Source: Cladocopium goreaui (Eukaryota; Sar; Dinophyceae; Suessiales; Symbiodiniaceae). From it: a stretch of DNA of 64,000 nucleotides. The translations under genes were made by a program, and so were the position numbers. The notes below the pieces were generated by a model. It ran no database searches, was not told the DNA's origin, and saw only the letters and a list, made by a program, of their open reading frames with translations. Shown here piece by piece: positions 11,378 to 22,652 of this stretch. Location: positions 120,534 through 184,533 of the forward strand of contig CAMXCT020000381.1 of the NCBI GenBank assembly GCA_947184155.2. Reading direction: 5' to 3'. Positions within the stretch are counted from its first letter, which is position 1. Each line of letters starts with the position of its first letter.

Positions 11378-12312
11378 ACCTCTCTATCTCTCCATCTCTC
11401 CATCCCTCCATCTCTCCATCCCTCTATCTCTCCATCCCTCTATCTCTCCATCTCTCCATCCCTCTATCGCTCCATCCCTCCATCTCTCCATCTCTCCATC
11501 TCTCCACCCCTCCATCTCTCCATCCCTCTATCTCTCCATCTCTCCATCCCTCCATCTCTCCATGCCTCCATCTCTCCATCTCTCCATCCCTCCATCTCTC
11601 CATCCCTCCATCTCTCCATCCCTCTATCTCTCCATCTCTCCATCCCTCCATCTCTCCATCCCTCCATCTCTCCATCTCTCCACCCCTCCATCTCTCCATC
11701 CCTCTATCTCTTCATCTCTCCATCCCTCCATCCCTCTATCTCTCCATCCCTCCATCTCTCCATCCCTCCATCTCTCCATCTCTCCACCCCTCCATCTCTC
11801 CATCCCTCCATCTCTCCATCTCTCCACCCCTCCATCTCTCCATCTCTCCATCCCTCTATCTCTCCATCTCTCCATCCCTCCATCTCTCCATCTCTCCATC
11901 CCTCCATCTCTCCATCCCTCTATCTCTCCATCCCTCTATCTCTCCATCCCTCCATCCCTCCATCTCTCCATCCCTCCATCCCTCCATCTCTCCATCTCTC
12001 CATCCCTCCATTTCTCCATTTCTCTATCTCCATCTCTCCATCTCTCCATCCCTCCATCTCTCCATCCCTCTATCTCTCCATCCCTCTATCCCTCCATCTC
12101 TCCACCCCTCTATCGCTCCATCCCTCCATCTCTCCATCTCTCCACCCCTCCATCTCTCCATCCCTCTATCTCTCCATCTCTCCATCCCTCCATCTCTCCA
12201 TCCCTCCATCTCTCCATCTCTCCATCCCTCCATCCCTCCATTTCTCTATCTCTCCATCCCTCCATCTCTCCATCTCTCCATCTCCCATCTCTCCATCTCT
12301 CCATCCCTCTAT
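11378..12312. repeat. CTCCATC(C/T) 8-bp minisatellite
   Basis: About 935 bp of 8-bp units CTCCATCC, CTCCATCT, CTCTATCT and CTCCACCC. Open frames on both strands (Ser/Leu/His/Pro and Met/Glu/Arg/Trp/Gly) follow from the repeat. Confidence 0.95.
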
Positions 12313-12958
12313 TGTTACATCGACAATAGTAAAGGGGTGTTCCCCCCCTTTTTTTTAAAGGGGGGGTCTGCTTTGCAATAGTAAATCGAAAATCCCAACT
12401 CGTCCCCAAGGCTTCTGTAAGGTTTTGACAAATCCTCTCTTTTCTGATAGGCTCTGATGGGATCTTCATTGGATTCTGATTGAGAACCTCTGTTTTCTGA
12501 TAGGCTTTGGTGGGATGTTCGTTGGATTCTGATTGAGAAAGCATGCGATCACAATTAAAATTCATTCAACCACAATACAGCTAAAGCCAGAAAGGTTGTT
12601 TTTTATTGCAAGTGCTAATTCCAATTTTTAATTGCACATGCAAGGACCTGCAAGGGGGTACCCTTTGTGGACCTGTTTTTTGCAATTGTTTAAAAGGATT
12701 TTAATACAGAAAGCAGCTTTTTTGAACAAGGTAAAGTTTTTGATTTGTTAAAGGTTTGCTTTCTTTTTGCTTTTGAAAAGCATGCAATCACAATTAAATT
12801 TCATTCAGCCACAATTAAAAAAAGTAAGGAAGAAGGGGAAAATACAGCTAGAGGCAAAAAGGTCGTTTTTTATTGCAAATGCTAATTCCAATTTTTAATT
12901 GCAAATGCAAGGACCTGCAAGGGGGTACCCTTTGTGGACCTGTTTTTTGCAATTTTTT

Positions 12959-14078
12959 CCCCACCTGCCAGGTGAGGGTTGTTAGATTTTATCACAGTTA
13001 CTCTCCTCCTCCGTCTCCTCCACCTCCTCCTCCTCCTCCTCCTCATCCTCCACCTCCTTCTCCTCCCTCTCCTCCAGCTTCTCCTCCACCACCTTTGCAT
13101 CCACTCCCATGTTCACTTCCGCCTTGCCAACTCTTCGCCAAGCTCTTCGCCAACTTCCGCACACAGTGGGCACTGCTGGACCTCAACTGCAAGGGTCTGA
13201 GCGCACTGGGCACCGCTGGACCTCAACCTGGGACCTTCCGAGCTCAGTGAGCACCGCTGGACCTCAACCTGGGACCCTCCGAGCTCAGTGAGCACCGCTG
13301 GACCTCAACCTGGGACCCTCCGAGCTCAGTGAGCACCGCTGGACCTCAACGGCCAGATAGAATGCCAGAAGATATGCCAGATAGAACGCCAGATAGAATG
13401 TCAGAAAGAATGCCAGAAGATATGCCAGATAAAATGCCAGAATGTTTGCCAGATAGAATGCCAGAAGATATGCCAGATAGAATGCCAGAAGGTATGCCAG
13501 ATAGAATGTCAGATAGAATGCCAGAAGGTATGCCAGATAAAGTGCCAGAATGTTTGCCAGAACATATGCCAGAAGATTTGCCAGATAGAATGCCAGATAG
13601 AATGTCAGAAGATATGCCAGAAGATATGCCAGATAGAGTACCAGAAGATATGCCAGAATGTTTGCCAGAAGATATGCCAGGTAGAATGCCAGAAGATATG
13701 CCAGATAGAATGCCAGAAGATATGCCAGATAAAATGCCAGAAGATATGCCAGATAGAATGCCAGAAGGTATGCCAGATAGAATGTCAGATAGAATGCCAG
13801 AAGGTATGCCAGAGAAAGTGCCAGAATGTTGGCCAGAACATATGCCAGAAGATTTGCCAGATAGAATGTCAGAAGATATGCCAGATAGAGTGCCAGAAGA
13901 TATGCCAGAACATATTGCAGAAGATATGCCAGGTAGAATGCCAGAAGATATGCCAGATAGAATGCCAGAAGATATGCCAGATAAAATGCCAGAAGATATG
14001 CCAGATAGAATGCCAGAAGATTTGCCAGTAACAAAATGTATAGATGTCATGGCGGGGATAACTCGAAGTAAAGTAATT
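12959..14078 (+). mobile_element. Composite repeat element inserted in the 273-bp array
   Basis: About 1.1 kb between the two halves of the second array unit. Left to right: CCCACCTGCCAGGTGAGGG, a TCC-rich tract (13002-13090), GCTGGACCTCAAC repeats including three exact-length 41-nt units at 13228-13350, the 12-nt MPED repeat, then a short tail. A partial inverted relative lies at 25790-26136. No transposase or clear terminal repeats seen; mobility is inferred from the clean interruption and the second copy. Confidence 0.55.
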
Positions 14079-14138
14079 AAAAGGATTTTCATGAAGAAAA
14101 CAGCTTTTATGAACAAGGTAAAGTTTTTGATTTGGTAA
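13329..14138 (+). other. Long open frame over a 12-nt repeat (MPED/MPDR repeat)
   Basis: The plus strand is open for 269 codons made of six- to eight-residue units such as MPEDMPDRMPEGMPDRMSDR, ending in non-repeat DLPVTKCIDVMAGITRSK. The DNA is a tandem array of 12-nt units (ATGCCAGAAGAT, ATGCCAGATAGA). Because the unit is a multiple of three and lacks stops, two frames of the minus strand are also open for about 250 codons. I recall similar MPED/MPDR peptides in Symbiodiniaceae gene models, but this may be only repetitive DNA. Confidence 0.45.
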
Positions 14139-15086
14139 AGGTTTGCTTTGTTTTTGCTTTTGAAAAGCATGCAATCACAATTAAATTTCCTTCAGCCACA
14201 ATTAACAACAGTAAGGAAGAAGGGGAAAAAATACAGCTAGAGCCAGAAAGGTTGTTTTTTATTGCAAGTGCTAATTCCAATTTTTAATTGCACATGCAAG
14301 GACCTGCAAGGGGGTACCCTTTGTGGACCTGTTTTTTGCAATTGTTTAAAAGGATTTTAATACAGAAAGCAGCTTTTTTGAACAAGGTATATAAAGTTTT
14401 TGATTTGTTAAAGGTTTGCTTTGTTTTTGCTTTTGAAAAGCATGCATTCATAATTAAATTTCATTCAGCCACAATTAAAAACAGTAAGGAAGAAGGAAAA
14501 ACAACACAGCTAGAGCCAAAAAGGTTGTTTTTTGTTGCAAATGCTAATTCCAATTTTTAATTGCAAATGCAAGGACCTGCAAGGGGGTACCCTTTGTGGA
14601 CCTGTTTTTTGCAATTTTTTACAAGGATTTTAATAAAGAAAACAGTTTTTTTGAACAAGGTAAATGAAGTTTTTGATTTGTTAAAGGTTTGCTTTGTTTT
14701 TGCTTTTGAAAAACATGCGATCACAATTAAAAACAATTCACTAAATATCAAGTAGCCCTTTGACAATTTAGTATTGGAATATCTGATGATTTGGGATTTT
14801 TCTGAAAATTATTTGCAGCTATTGCGAATGCAGCACAATTATTGCAGATGCTCTGGATCAGGATTGATGTCTGTAATTTAAAATCAATAAGGCCTAATTT
14901 AAAATCAATAGGGGCTGAAAAATCAGATTCTGAAAATTATTTGTAGCTATTGCGCGCGCTTTACTATTGTCCATCCAACATTATCTCTCTATCTATCTCT
15001 CTGTCTGTCTATCTGTCTTTCATTGTCTATTTATCTATTTCTATCTATTTAACAAACAAAAGCACCAGGCTTGAACCCACTCCCAC

Positions 15087-15137
15087 CTGGCAGAGGTCAA
15101 GGCGTTGTCCACGGCCCGTTCTGCAACAGCCAAGGAC
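15087..15137 (-). CDS. Candidate helical exon
   Basis: A 51-nt segment, donor CTGCCAG|GTGGGAG, acceptor CTCCAAAAG, encoding SLAVAERAVDNALTSAR. Amphipathic helix; no family recognised. Confidence 0.4.
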
Positions 15138-15787
15138 CTTTTGGAGGTTTCACGGTTTCACCAGGGGGACGAAAGGCCATGAAGGGATCCAAATTATTCA
15201 TCCAGGGAATAACAAAAAAACGGCTTTGAGATGGGGGAGTTTAGAGATTTCGCAGCCAAGAAAGGCGGGATTTTAACCAATTTCTTAATGATTGAACCGC
15301 TGGAAATAGAGTTTTGGGGATATCAAAGAACCATTGGGAGTTTTTCTATACCATCAAACACATCCCCATGTTGGGGAAGATAGTGAGGTTAACCATCAAA
15401 ATGCTGAACTTCTCTCTCCCTCTCTCTCTCTCTATACATATATAGCTCTCAAAAACAAATGATTTGACCAATGAACCACAGATATGGGTTTGTCCAGCGA
15501 GGAGGGTATCCCAAAAGGGGGCAGTTTTACGTGTTTTTTCTCCAGACAAACCCGAATGGCGTAAACAACAGTTGGCATCATGATCCGAACCACCTTATTA
15601 TCCTCAAGCAATGTATATCACCATTTTTTTCAGCATTCTATCCCTATTTGTGGTTGGTTAAACCCTACCAACAGGTTTAAGCCCCATGCATCGGTTGGTT
15701 GATGGGGCTCACATAGGTTTGTATCCACTATATGGTTGGCGAACCCTAAATATCAAGTATCTATCACCATGATCCACCCCTTGGATC

Positions 15788-15911
15788 CAGTGAAACGATG
15801 GCTTGCAAGGCACCGATCGAAGTCCCAATATGCTTCACTGGCAGCTCTCCGCGTGGCAATGATGGAAGGAGGGATGCGGATCTGTCCGCACTTCTCGAAC
15901 CATTCCTGGCG
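15788..15911 (-). CDS. Candidate exon
   Basis: A 124-nt segment after acceptor TTTTTTGCAG, encoding RQEWFEKCGQIRIPPSIIAT then RRAASEAYWDFDRCL. The likely donor is GA (GATCCAAG). No family recognised. Confidence 0.45.
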
Positions 15912-16650
15912 CTGCAAAAAAAAACGTGGGGGACCCAGCAAAAATGGTCTTAGGCGGTTCGTCTGTTTTTCAAATACATGTATGTATACACCTCTCTCAC
16001 TATCTCTATCTCTCTCTCTCTCCCTCTCTCCATCGCCGTCTTGGGGAGGAGCTTGCCCGGGGCAAAAGCAAGAACATCTATAAATACCTGCATGTAATTA
16101 TATATATATATGTCATATATAAAACAACAATAAACCATTTATGGCAACCGAGTGTACAAGATATGACACTACGCAGCCGAAGTTTCCCCAATGTTGCTGA
16201 AACAAAATATGGCTTGACGACAGGTAAGCGCGAGTAAGGACTCCCAACCTGTGCAAAACTGAAATCAATGAACATCTATACCGTCAATGTGCATGATGCA
16301 ATGTATCTTTCTTGTGGTTTCCTAAGAATAATACACTATACATTAAAGACGCACAAACAGAGGCAAACACACATACAGTCACACACACACACTCTTTATC
16401 CAACGACATGCAACAAGCAGAAAGGCCAACTAGAAATCTTCTCGAAGACTGGAATGCGGGGGCTTTCTCAACCAAGAATGCGCTTTAATGGTTCCTCAAC
16501 ATCACCTTCGAATAAAAACTGTTGGGAGAGAATCCTCCTGAAACGGTGTGGTTTATCACCTCCAGTAGGGTTGGCCATGAACAAGTTTAAACACTCCAAT
16601 CTTGATGACTTAGAACCTTTCGATCAACAGTGAAAACACATCTGGCCTTC

Positions 16651-16706
16651 CAGGACATCATCTCATCGACGGCCTCCACATGATCCTCCTTCCTAGGCAG
16701 CGTTAA
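16651..16706 (-). CDS. Candidate exon next to palindromic element
   Basis: A 56-nt segment encoding LTLPRKEDHVEAVDEMMS, acceptor GATCCTTCAG, possible GA donor. A complete palindromic element (16737-16844) ends about 30 nt upstream of the acceptor, inside the presumed intron. Confidence 0.35.
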
Positions 16707-16736
16707 CTGAAGGATCGGGCTCATTTGGATCCAATG

Positions 16737-16844
16737 TACCCTCTGGTAAACTAACAGTTTGCTATTGAAAATGGCCAGTTATAGTGGATTTTCCCAGCTA
16801 TAAAATGGTGATTTTCCATAGTTATGTTAGTTTATCGGAGGGTA
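16737..16844. mobile_element. Palindromic TA-flanked element, copy 4
   Basis: TACCCTCTGGTAAACTAACA left, AGTTTATCGGAGGGTA right. About 30 nt upstream of the candidate exon 16651-16706. Confidence 0.8.
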
Positions 16845-17134
16845 TGCATATACACAGATATACACAGTAGAGGTAGGTTTTTGGTTTTTGGTGCTTCTGG
16901 AAGCTTCCCTGAAAAGCCGGGTTGCTTCCCATGCAACAAGCCGTTTTAAAGACGCGGCTCGACCCGAAGAGAAGTTGAACTTACCTGGAACTTACCGGAA
17001 GTGTTTTCTGGAAAGTTTTCCCAAACCCAGTCAGCTATTTCCAATCAATGGATTGGTTTGCAGGAATATCTGCAGGAAACCAGTGTTGTTACCATCAACG
17101 GGGCTTTGGGATTTTCCCATCCAATTTTGGGATC

Positions 17135-17241
17135 CAAGGCTCTTGTAGTACGTGCCATCGGTGTCGTAGTAGCCACCCCAGTCTTCCTCCCAGTATCTGC
17201 CATACTCGTCATAGTAGCCACATGAATATGATCCCAATAGC
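17135..17241 (-). CDS. Candidate Tyr/Gly/Asp-rich exon
   Basis: The minus strand reads CGYYDEYGRYWEEDWGGYYD then TDGTYYKSL. The composition (Tyr, Gly, Asp, Trp) resembles prion-like or RNA-binding-protein linkers. The acceptor after GCGCAG is plausible; the donor may be GA. A second short piece at 17309-17365 (DDWSHGHCDEGGCWDEYG) has matching composition and may be the preceding exon. No domain recognised. Confidence 0.4.
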
Positions 17242-17308
17242 CTGCGCGAAAACGACAGGGTCTGGCACAAATTTTGATGCAATGTCAGAGGCCCCCCCGA
17301 CAAAGGGC

Positions 17309-17365
17309 CTCCATATTCATCCCAACATCCGCCCTCGTCGCAATGTCCATGAGACCAGTCATCAC
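17309..17365 (-). CDS. Candidate exon, acidic and Gly/Trp-rich
   Basis: A 57-nt segment, acceptor CTCCAAAG, GC donor after GAATATGGAG, encoding DDWSHGHCDEGGCWDEYG. Probably the same gene as 17135-17241, but the phases of the simplest borders do not match, so the model is incomplete. Confidence 0.3.
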
Positions 17366-18555
17366 CTTTGGAGGACTCCAAGGCATTTCGAATTCCATCT
17401 CACAGCTCTGAAATCTACCAGCTGAATGTTCAATTTATAGGGGGAACGAATGGGAACGAGCTAGTCAAGGCATGCATCATACTTGGGGTTTCCAGGAATC
17501 CAGTGGGACTGCATCAGCTCTGCGACAGGCAGCCATCGTGATGATGATGGTGGTGGTGGTGATGCCCTTCATTGGTGACTCCCCCGGATCCTTCCAGCCC
17601 AACAGATTGGGCCAAGGGTTCCATAGATGTTGGCGTGGCTCCTGGCTGGGGGGATAACCATCATAAAAGAAACCATGGCCCAGCGTCTATACGGGAATCA
17701 ACATGGTCGGCCCATGGATGTTTGGTTGCACCAGTATGTAACTGTACACATTAATATATATATATACAATACTTAGGTATATACAGCTTCACGGTGTGTG
17801 TGTATATATATATATATGCGTGCAACTATATAATATAGATGTATCTGATGATATGCTATAATAATTATGCGATTGCAGAAATTCCAAGTGAGTTCCAAGT
17901 AGCCTCTGCAATTCGCACAACTGGGAAATTGCCTCCAAACACTCAAACTCGACACATCAACTACTGTAACGCATCCAATCTTGAGGCCGGGCAAAAAACT
18001 TCCCAGAAAGCATGCTGTCAGCAGCATCCGCCAGTCCTGCTGAACCAGCATCCTGGCCAGTCAAAACATGATGCGCATGCTGTGGCTGGCTGCCAGTGAT
18101 GCAAGTTCCACAAGAACACTGCAAGAACCTAGAGAAAAAATCCCGAAGAAACAATAAGAAACATGTTTTGGGAGTTTTCACCTTTTCATGTCTGGGGTGT
18201 CGAGTTTTGACTGACCCACAGCCATGATTATCTATATCAATGGAGAAAATCTGAGAGGTTTGAAACATGATGATCAGTAAACCTCGAAACTGGAAAGGTT
18301 CCAAACAAGCCTTGGACCCGTGGGTTCTTTTGCTGGTGGTAAGTCAATGAATGTCAGTGAGCTCCGAAGGAACCACGGCTAAATTTGGCTAAACCTCAGG
18401 ATGAACACTGCTGGAACGCCTTCCAAACCTCTTAAAGAACGCGCTTAAACGACACAAACAAACTCCAAAAAAAACGCCTTACGGTATTTTTGCACAACTG
18501 GACATTCCCTACTTTTTCCTATCCACCCGGCGCCGGGTTCATCCGGGTTCCCCAC

Positions 18556-18612
18556 CTTGGGAACATCGATCTCCAAAGTGCTGGAGGCCATCCGTGCCAT
18601 CTCCTTCTGGGC
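18556..18612 (-). CDS. Candidate exon
   Basis: A 57-nt phase-0 segment encoding AQKEMARMASSTLEIDVPK, acceptor CGGATCCAG, donor CCCAAG|GTGGGG. The frame stays open upstream (NDVARI), so the exon may start earlier. Helical, no family recognised. Confidence 0.4.
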
Positions 18613-19374
18613 CTGGATCCGCGCCACATCATTTTCCCATATATTTTCCCTATCATTTGATAACACCTGGGGGACACACCATTCTGTATTACAGATATTT
18701 ACAGATCCACCTATTGGGATGAGACACATCTTTGAATCATACGTCAGCATACAGCATAGAGTCATGCCATCAACAAGGAAAATTACTAGGCATTGGTGGT
18801 AAACATATATCACATGTTCAGACAAACGCAGTGATTCTTTGCAAAAGATTGGTTTTGAGGTGGCATAGCCTTAAATTGTGACGGTGCGAGGGCAATCAAA
18901 AAGGTACACCACCATCAAGCTTTCCGGAACCCCTACATAGGTAAACCCCTACATAGGTAAACTTAAATAGCCCGCACAACAATGACACTGAAACCTGGTG
19001 CGATATGATGTGGGATGTGACTTTTTTCCTGCACAGAAATATAACTTAGACTTGAACCATTCACTAAGATTTACTCAGCCTAAAAATAGTTTTTTTTAAT
19101 CCCACCTGCCTAATTTTCCAAAACATCATCTGGCCATAAAAAAATCGTGAATAGATCCAATACTAAACCAGGGTTTCCAGGATGGTATTTTTCATATTAG
19201 GGGGAAGGGATTCATTAACAGTTTCATATAGATATACACACATATGAGTATATCATTATAAAACAAAATCTTTATATTCAGCGGTTTATCAGTCATGTAA
19301 AATCCCAATTTTGGATAGGTCCAGTCCCATTCAACCTCACTATTCCCACCATTGATCGATTCCCTGTTGGCTTC

Positions 19375-19474
19375 CCTTGGTGGCCTCCTCCATCTGTCGC
19401 TGCTGTAAGTTTGCACCCTGTTGGTTGTAGCCATTCACCGCGCGTTTCACCTCCAGTCGAATCGGAAGGTATAG
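19375..19474 (-). CDS. Candidate exon, Gln-rich helical
   Basis: It encodes LYLPIRLEVKRAVNGYNQQG then ANLQQRQMEEATK. The acceptor is probably GGATGAG and the donor GA. No family recognised. Confidence 0.35.
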
Positions 19475-20535
19475 CTCATCCACTTTTGAAGGTCTATTAA
19501 AGAGTCTATTATTTGCACACCTAATGTGCATACCTATAACTAACTAACTAACTAACCAACTAACTAACTACCTACCTACCTACCTACCTATATATATATA
19601 AATAAATATTAAACCTCACAAATGGGATTTTGAGCCAAACCCGTAGGTACGCAATATGAGCACACCACTCAAACTCAGCCGGCCTGACATTGAAATATGA
19701 GGCTACCCTGAACATGTGTTCGTATGTATACACAACGAATGTAGACAAACATTTTCTTTGTTTACCAAAAAAACGCTGACTGTAGACTCACGTACACACA
19801 CACATACACACACACACGTACACACCCACACACAGATATATATATGCACATATGGAAACTCATACGGACACACACACAAACATCTCTGTCTCTCTCTATT
19901 TACATATACAAGTTGCCACAGTGGGAAAGTAGTGGGAAATATTTACATATAGCCATCCCCTCACAGCACCTCAGAATTCTCCACAGCATCTCTGTGATCC
20001 TGTTCCTGCATTGCCTCCAGGGTGAGTCGAACTGCGGCTGAAACTCCACAAAAAAAAACCGCATTGATTGATCTGGTGGGAGTTCCAGTCATCAGTGATC
20101 GTATCATGTTATATAAGGTATATATAATCATAGTTGTAGGGGGGCCATATCCCAAACTTATGGCGGTTGTCACTACGGTTATGCCAATCTTGCTCACCCA
20201 ACTGTACCCCCCGAGTTGTGCTTTTGGTGCTCCCCAGATGGAATGAAGGGGCATCATCAAGTGCCACCCATTTAAGCAAAACAACCCAAAGCAAACAATG
20301 ATTGGCATGCACGGTCGACGGTCAAGTGTAGATGGGTGTGGGTCGAAATCCCGTATACCCTACTTGGCATGTAATATATGTTTGGCAATTAGTTATATGA
20401 CATGCGATTCTGACACGGGTCCCAAAAGTGGACAGTTTGGGCTCGTTCGCCCTTGATACTTCTACACTTTTGAGGCAATCTGGTATTAAAACGTATATTT
20501 TTGTTTGGGATCACTCTCTTCTCTTCGTTGTTGAC

Positions 20536-20593
20536 CTGTGGCCCCTCCATAGCCGCAATCTCCCTGAGCCTGTTCCAGGGCCCAGCGATCTGC
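20536..20593 (-). CDS. Candidate exon
   Basis: A 58-nt segment, acceptor CACGTGCAG, donor CCACAG|GTCAAC, encoding QIAGPWNRLREIAAMEGPQ. No family recognised. Confidence 0.4.
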
Positions 20594-21605
20594 CTGCACG
20601 TGTGCACTCCATTTATCATGGCAGAAAATGGTCCATTGAGCTATGCAAATTGATACACATAGCAGAAAACATGAAGTAAACCAACTAAATAAATATCCAC
20701 ACACACACAGGCACGATATATATATACACGTATATCACACACAACATATTACCACTCAACACGCGCCCAGTTCCCATTTGAACGCTCATGGCCGTTCCCG
20801 CCTTGCCCTGCATGTGGCCTACATCTTGCATCCTGAGACCCGCAGGAAGGGCGGATTGTGGGTTTGTCTGCAAAACATGGGGGAAACCACCAAAGAATCC
20901 CATAGTTGAGCATCAAAAGTCCCAGATAATTATTTAATATTCCATTTTCATAGTTGGTCATCATTTCCCTATAGCATTCAAACATTCCAGATTTAATGGG
21001 TATACTTTATTTTCAGATGCGCCCCGATGTTGAGGACATGATTTGCGTCCAGCTTTTGTGCACCAATGATACATAATAGGGAGACAATCATAGAAGGATT
21101 CCTGATCGACTGATCGATAGCCCCAAATGGGCTGCCAAACTTTAGATCAGTATATAATGAATATGCCATTATTTGGATATATTTGGTGCATATCCTCCTC
21201 ATTTCTGATGGTTAAACTATATTAAAACCCGACATCTCAAAGCCAAAACATCCCTCAGGAATGTGAGGTATGCACCAACCATTCATTCACAAGTCGGGTG
21301 CCCCAAATATCTCCTGGCTATATCCCTTATTTCATCAGTAAATATCCGATTTCATTAGGATTTGCTGGGGGAACATCCCATTCACCGTTGGCGATTCTAC
21401 CATGTTACACCCCTCTATATTCATCTATACCGGTATTCCTGATATTTTCCAATCATAGCCTATTCACCAGCCACTCACTGGCAACCCCCAACTCATGACA
21501 GGGTCGACGTGTTAGTTGGGTAGTAATATCCCTTTACCCATGACATACCGGTGACACACTGACACACCAGCAGCAACTGGGTCGTTTAACCTAGCCAGGA
21601 GACAC

Positions 21606-21686
21606 CATGCTCTCCTGCGCCTCTTCCGCCTCTTGCTCTTTCGCCTTTGCATTCTGGTGCGCTTGCTCCGTCTTGCTACGCAGTGC
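21606..21686 (-). CDS. Candidate coiled-coil exon
   Basis: An 81-nt phase-0 exon, acceptor CTGCCAG, donor AGCATG|GTGTCT, encoding ALRSKTEQAHQNAKAKEQEA then EEAQESM. Strongly charged and heptad-like. It can follow 22051-22120 in phase. Confidence 0.45.
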
Positions 21687-22050
21687 CTGGCAGCAAAGGG
21701 GCTGGTACGCCGGTCCACATTTGTTGGATTTGCCGTTTTCGTAGGTTTTTGCTTGGTTGCTGCAGGTCCATCTCAAGATAGGAAAACATACAAGAGCAGA
21801 ACACGTGTAACTTGGCATGTCGCGAATGAGTGGCTACAGTAAAGCAGCAGCAAACAGCGAAGGGCGACAAAATCAGCATGTACTTCCAGCAAAGAAATGA
21901 CGCTTCCACCACAGCAGCACATGACATTGCTAAAATAGACCCCGGAAGCCCCAAACATTTAAGGTCCACAAAAAGTACTATAGCGAACATGGCCTATGTC
22001 TATTAATGGGCTCCATGCCCTGTACCAGGTGTCATGTGGACCGGTATCGC

Positions 22051-22120
22051 CTGGAGATCGGTCTCCATCTGCTCGTCGTCTTGTTTGTCTTGCATACTCT
22101 TGCACTGCATCATGATCTTC
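22051..22120 (-). CDS. Candidate coiled-coil exon
   Basis: A 70-nt segment, acceptor GGGCCAG, GC donor after ATCTCCAG, encoding KIMMQCKSMQDKQDDEQMET then DLQ. It ends in phase 0, matching the start of 21606-21686, so the two may be consecutive exons of one coiled-coil protein. Confidence 0.45.
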
Positions 22121-22596
22121 CTGGCCCACACATGCCAGTTCAACGGGCAACAATGTGGAATTTACCGGCGCAAACCTTAAGTCAATCAATGCGTAGGTTC
22201 CTTTAGATGCTAATTGGCTTGGATATATAAGTTATATAAACAACACACACGCGCATTGAAGCACCATTGACAACAGGCGACCGTTTCATCCAAAAGGATG
22301 AACCTCGCTCCTTACATCCACAGGGGCCGCTGGGTCGTGCGCATGCAAGCAGAAACATATCCATGCTCCCTGAAATTGTTGTCAAAATCATATTGTGACA
22401 TGTTGAGATCTCAAAGAAGCACCCATTGTATCCATAGAGGTGTTTAGCCCCTTGTACTCAAATATGGCAATGGAACATTGAATTCTACATTCTAGATGAT
22501 TTATCTTGTTTTACCTGTAGTAAGAATTGGACCATTTCACATCAAATTGCCATAGATTTTGCCACAGGTATATCCCCAACATGTCCACCACGCCAC

Positions 22597-22652
22597 CCGG
22601 TTGATTCGGAACCTCATCTTCGGCAGTTCACGGGCCAGGTCTTGACGCTTGC
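22597..22652 (-). CDS. Candidate basic helical exon
   Basis: A 56-nt segment, acceptor AACTTTCAG, donor AACCGG|GTGGCG, encoding KRQDLARELPKMRFRINR. No family recognised. Confidence 0.4.

Larger units (their letters stand above)
12541..14745 (+). repeat. Tandem array of about 273-bp units, interrupted by an insertion
   Basis: Units start at about 12541, 12780, 14167, 14440 and 14713 (partial). Each begins GCATGCGATCACAATTAAA and contains GCAAGGACCTGCAAGG, then AACAAGGTAAAGTTTTTGAT. Spacing is 273 for the last two intervals. The second unit is split at TTTTTTGCAATTTTT (about 12958) and resumes with AAAAGGATTTT (about 14080). Confidence 0.75.

Noticed and set aside
11424..12565. Open frames of several hundred residues on both strands
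   Set aside because: Produced by the 8-bp CTCCATCC repeat, which lacks stops in most frames.
13285..14170. Minus-strand frames of about 250-274 residues (LAYLL and SGILSGI repeats)
   Set aside because: Mirror translations of the 12-nt array; low-complexity hydrophobic sequence with no independent support.
19625..19650. Possible relic of the dinoflagellate spliced leader (minus strand GGTTTGGCTCAAAA)
   Set aside because: Only about ten bases match the leader end and the upstream part disagrees; expected by chance in 64 kb.
19961..20040. Possible C-terminal exon on the minus strand (LTLEAMQEQDHRDAVENSEV, then stop)
   Set aside because: The DHR motif briefly suggested the missing phosphatase DHRPV exon, but it is over 30 kb away and the following residues do not fit.
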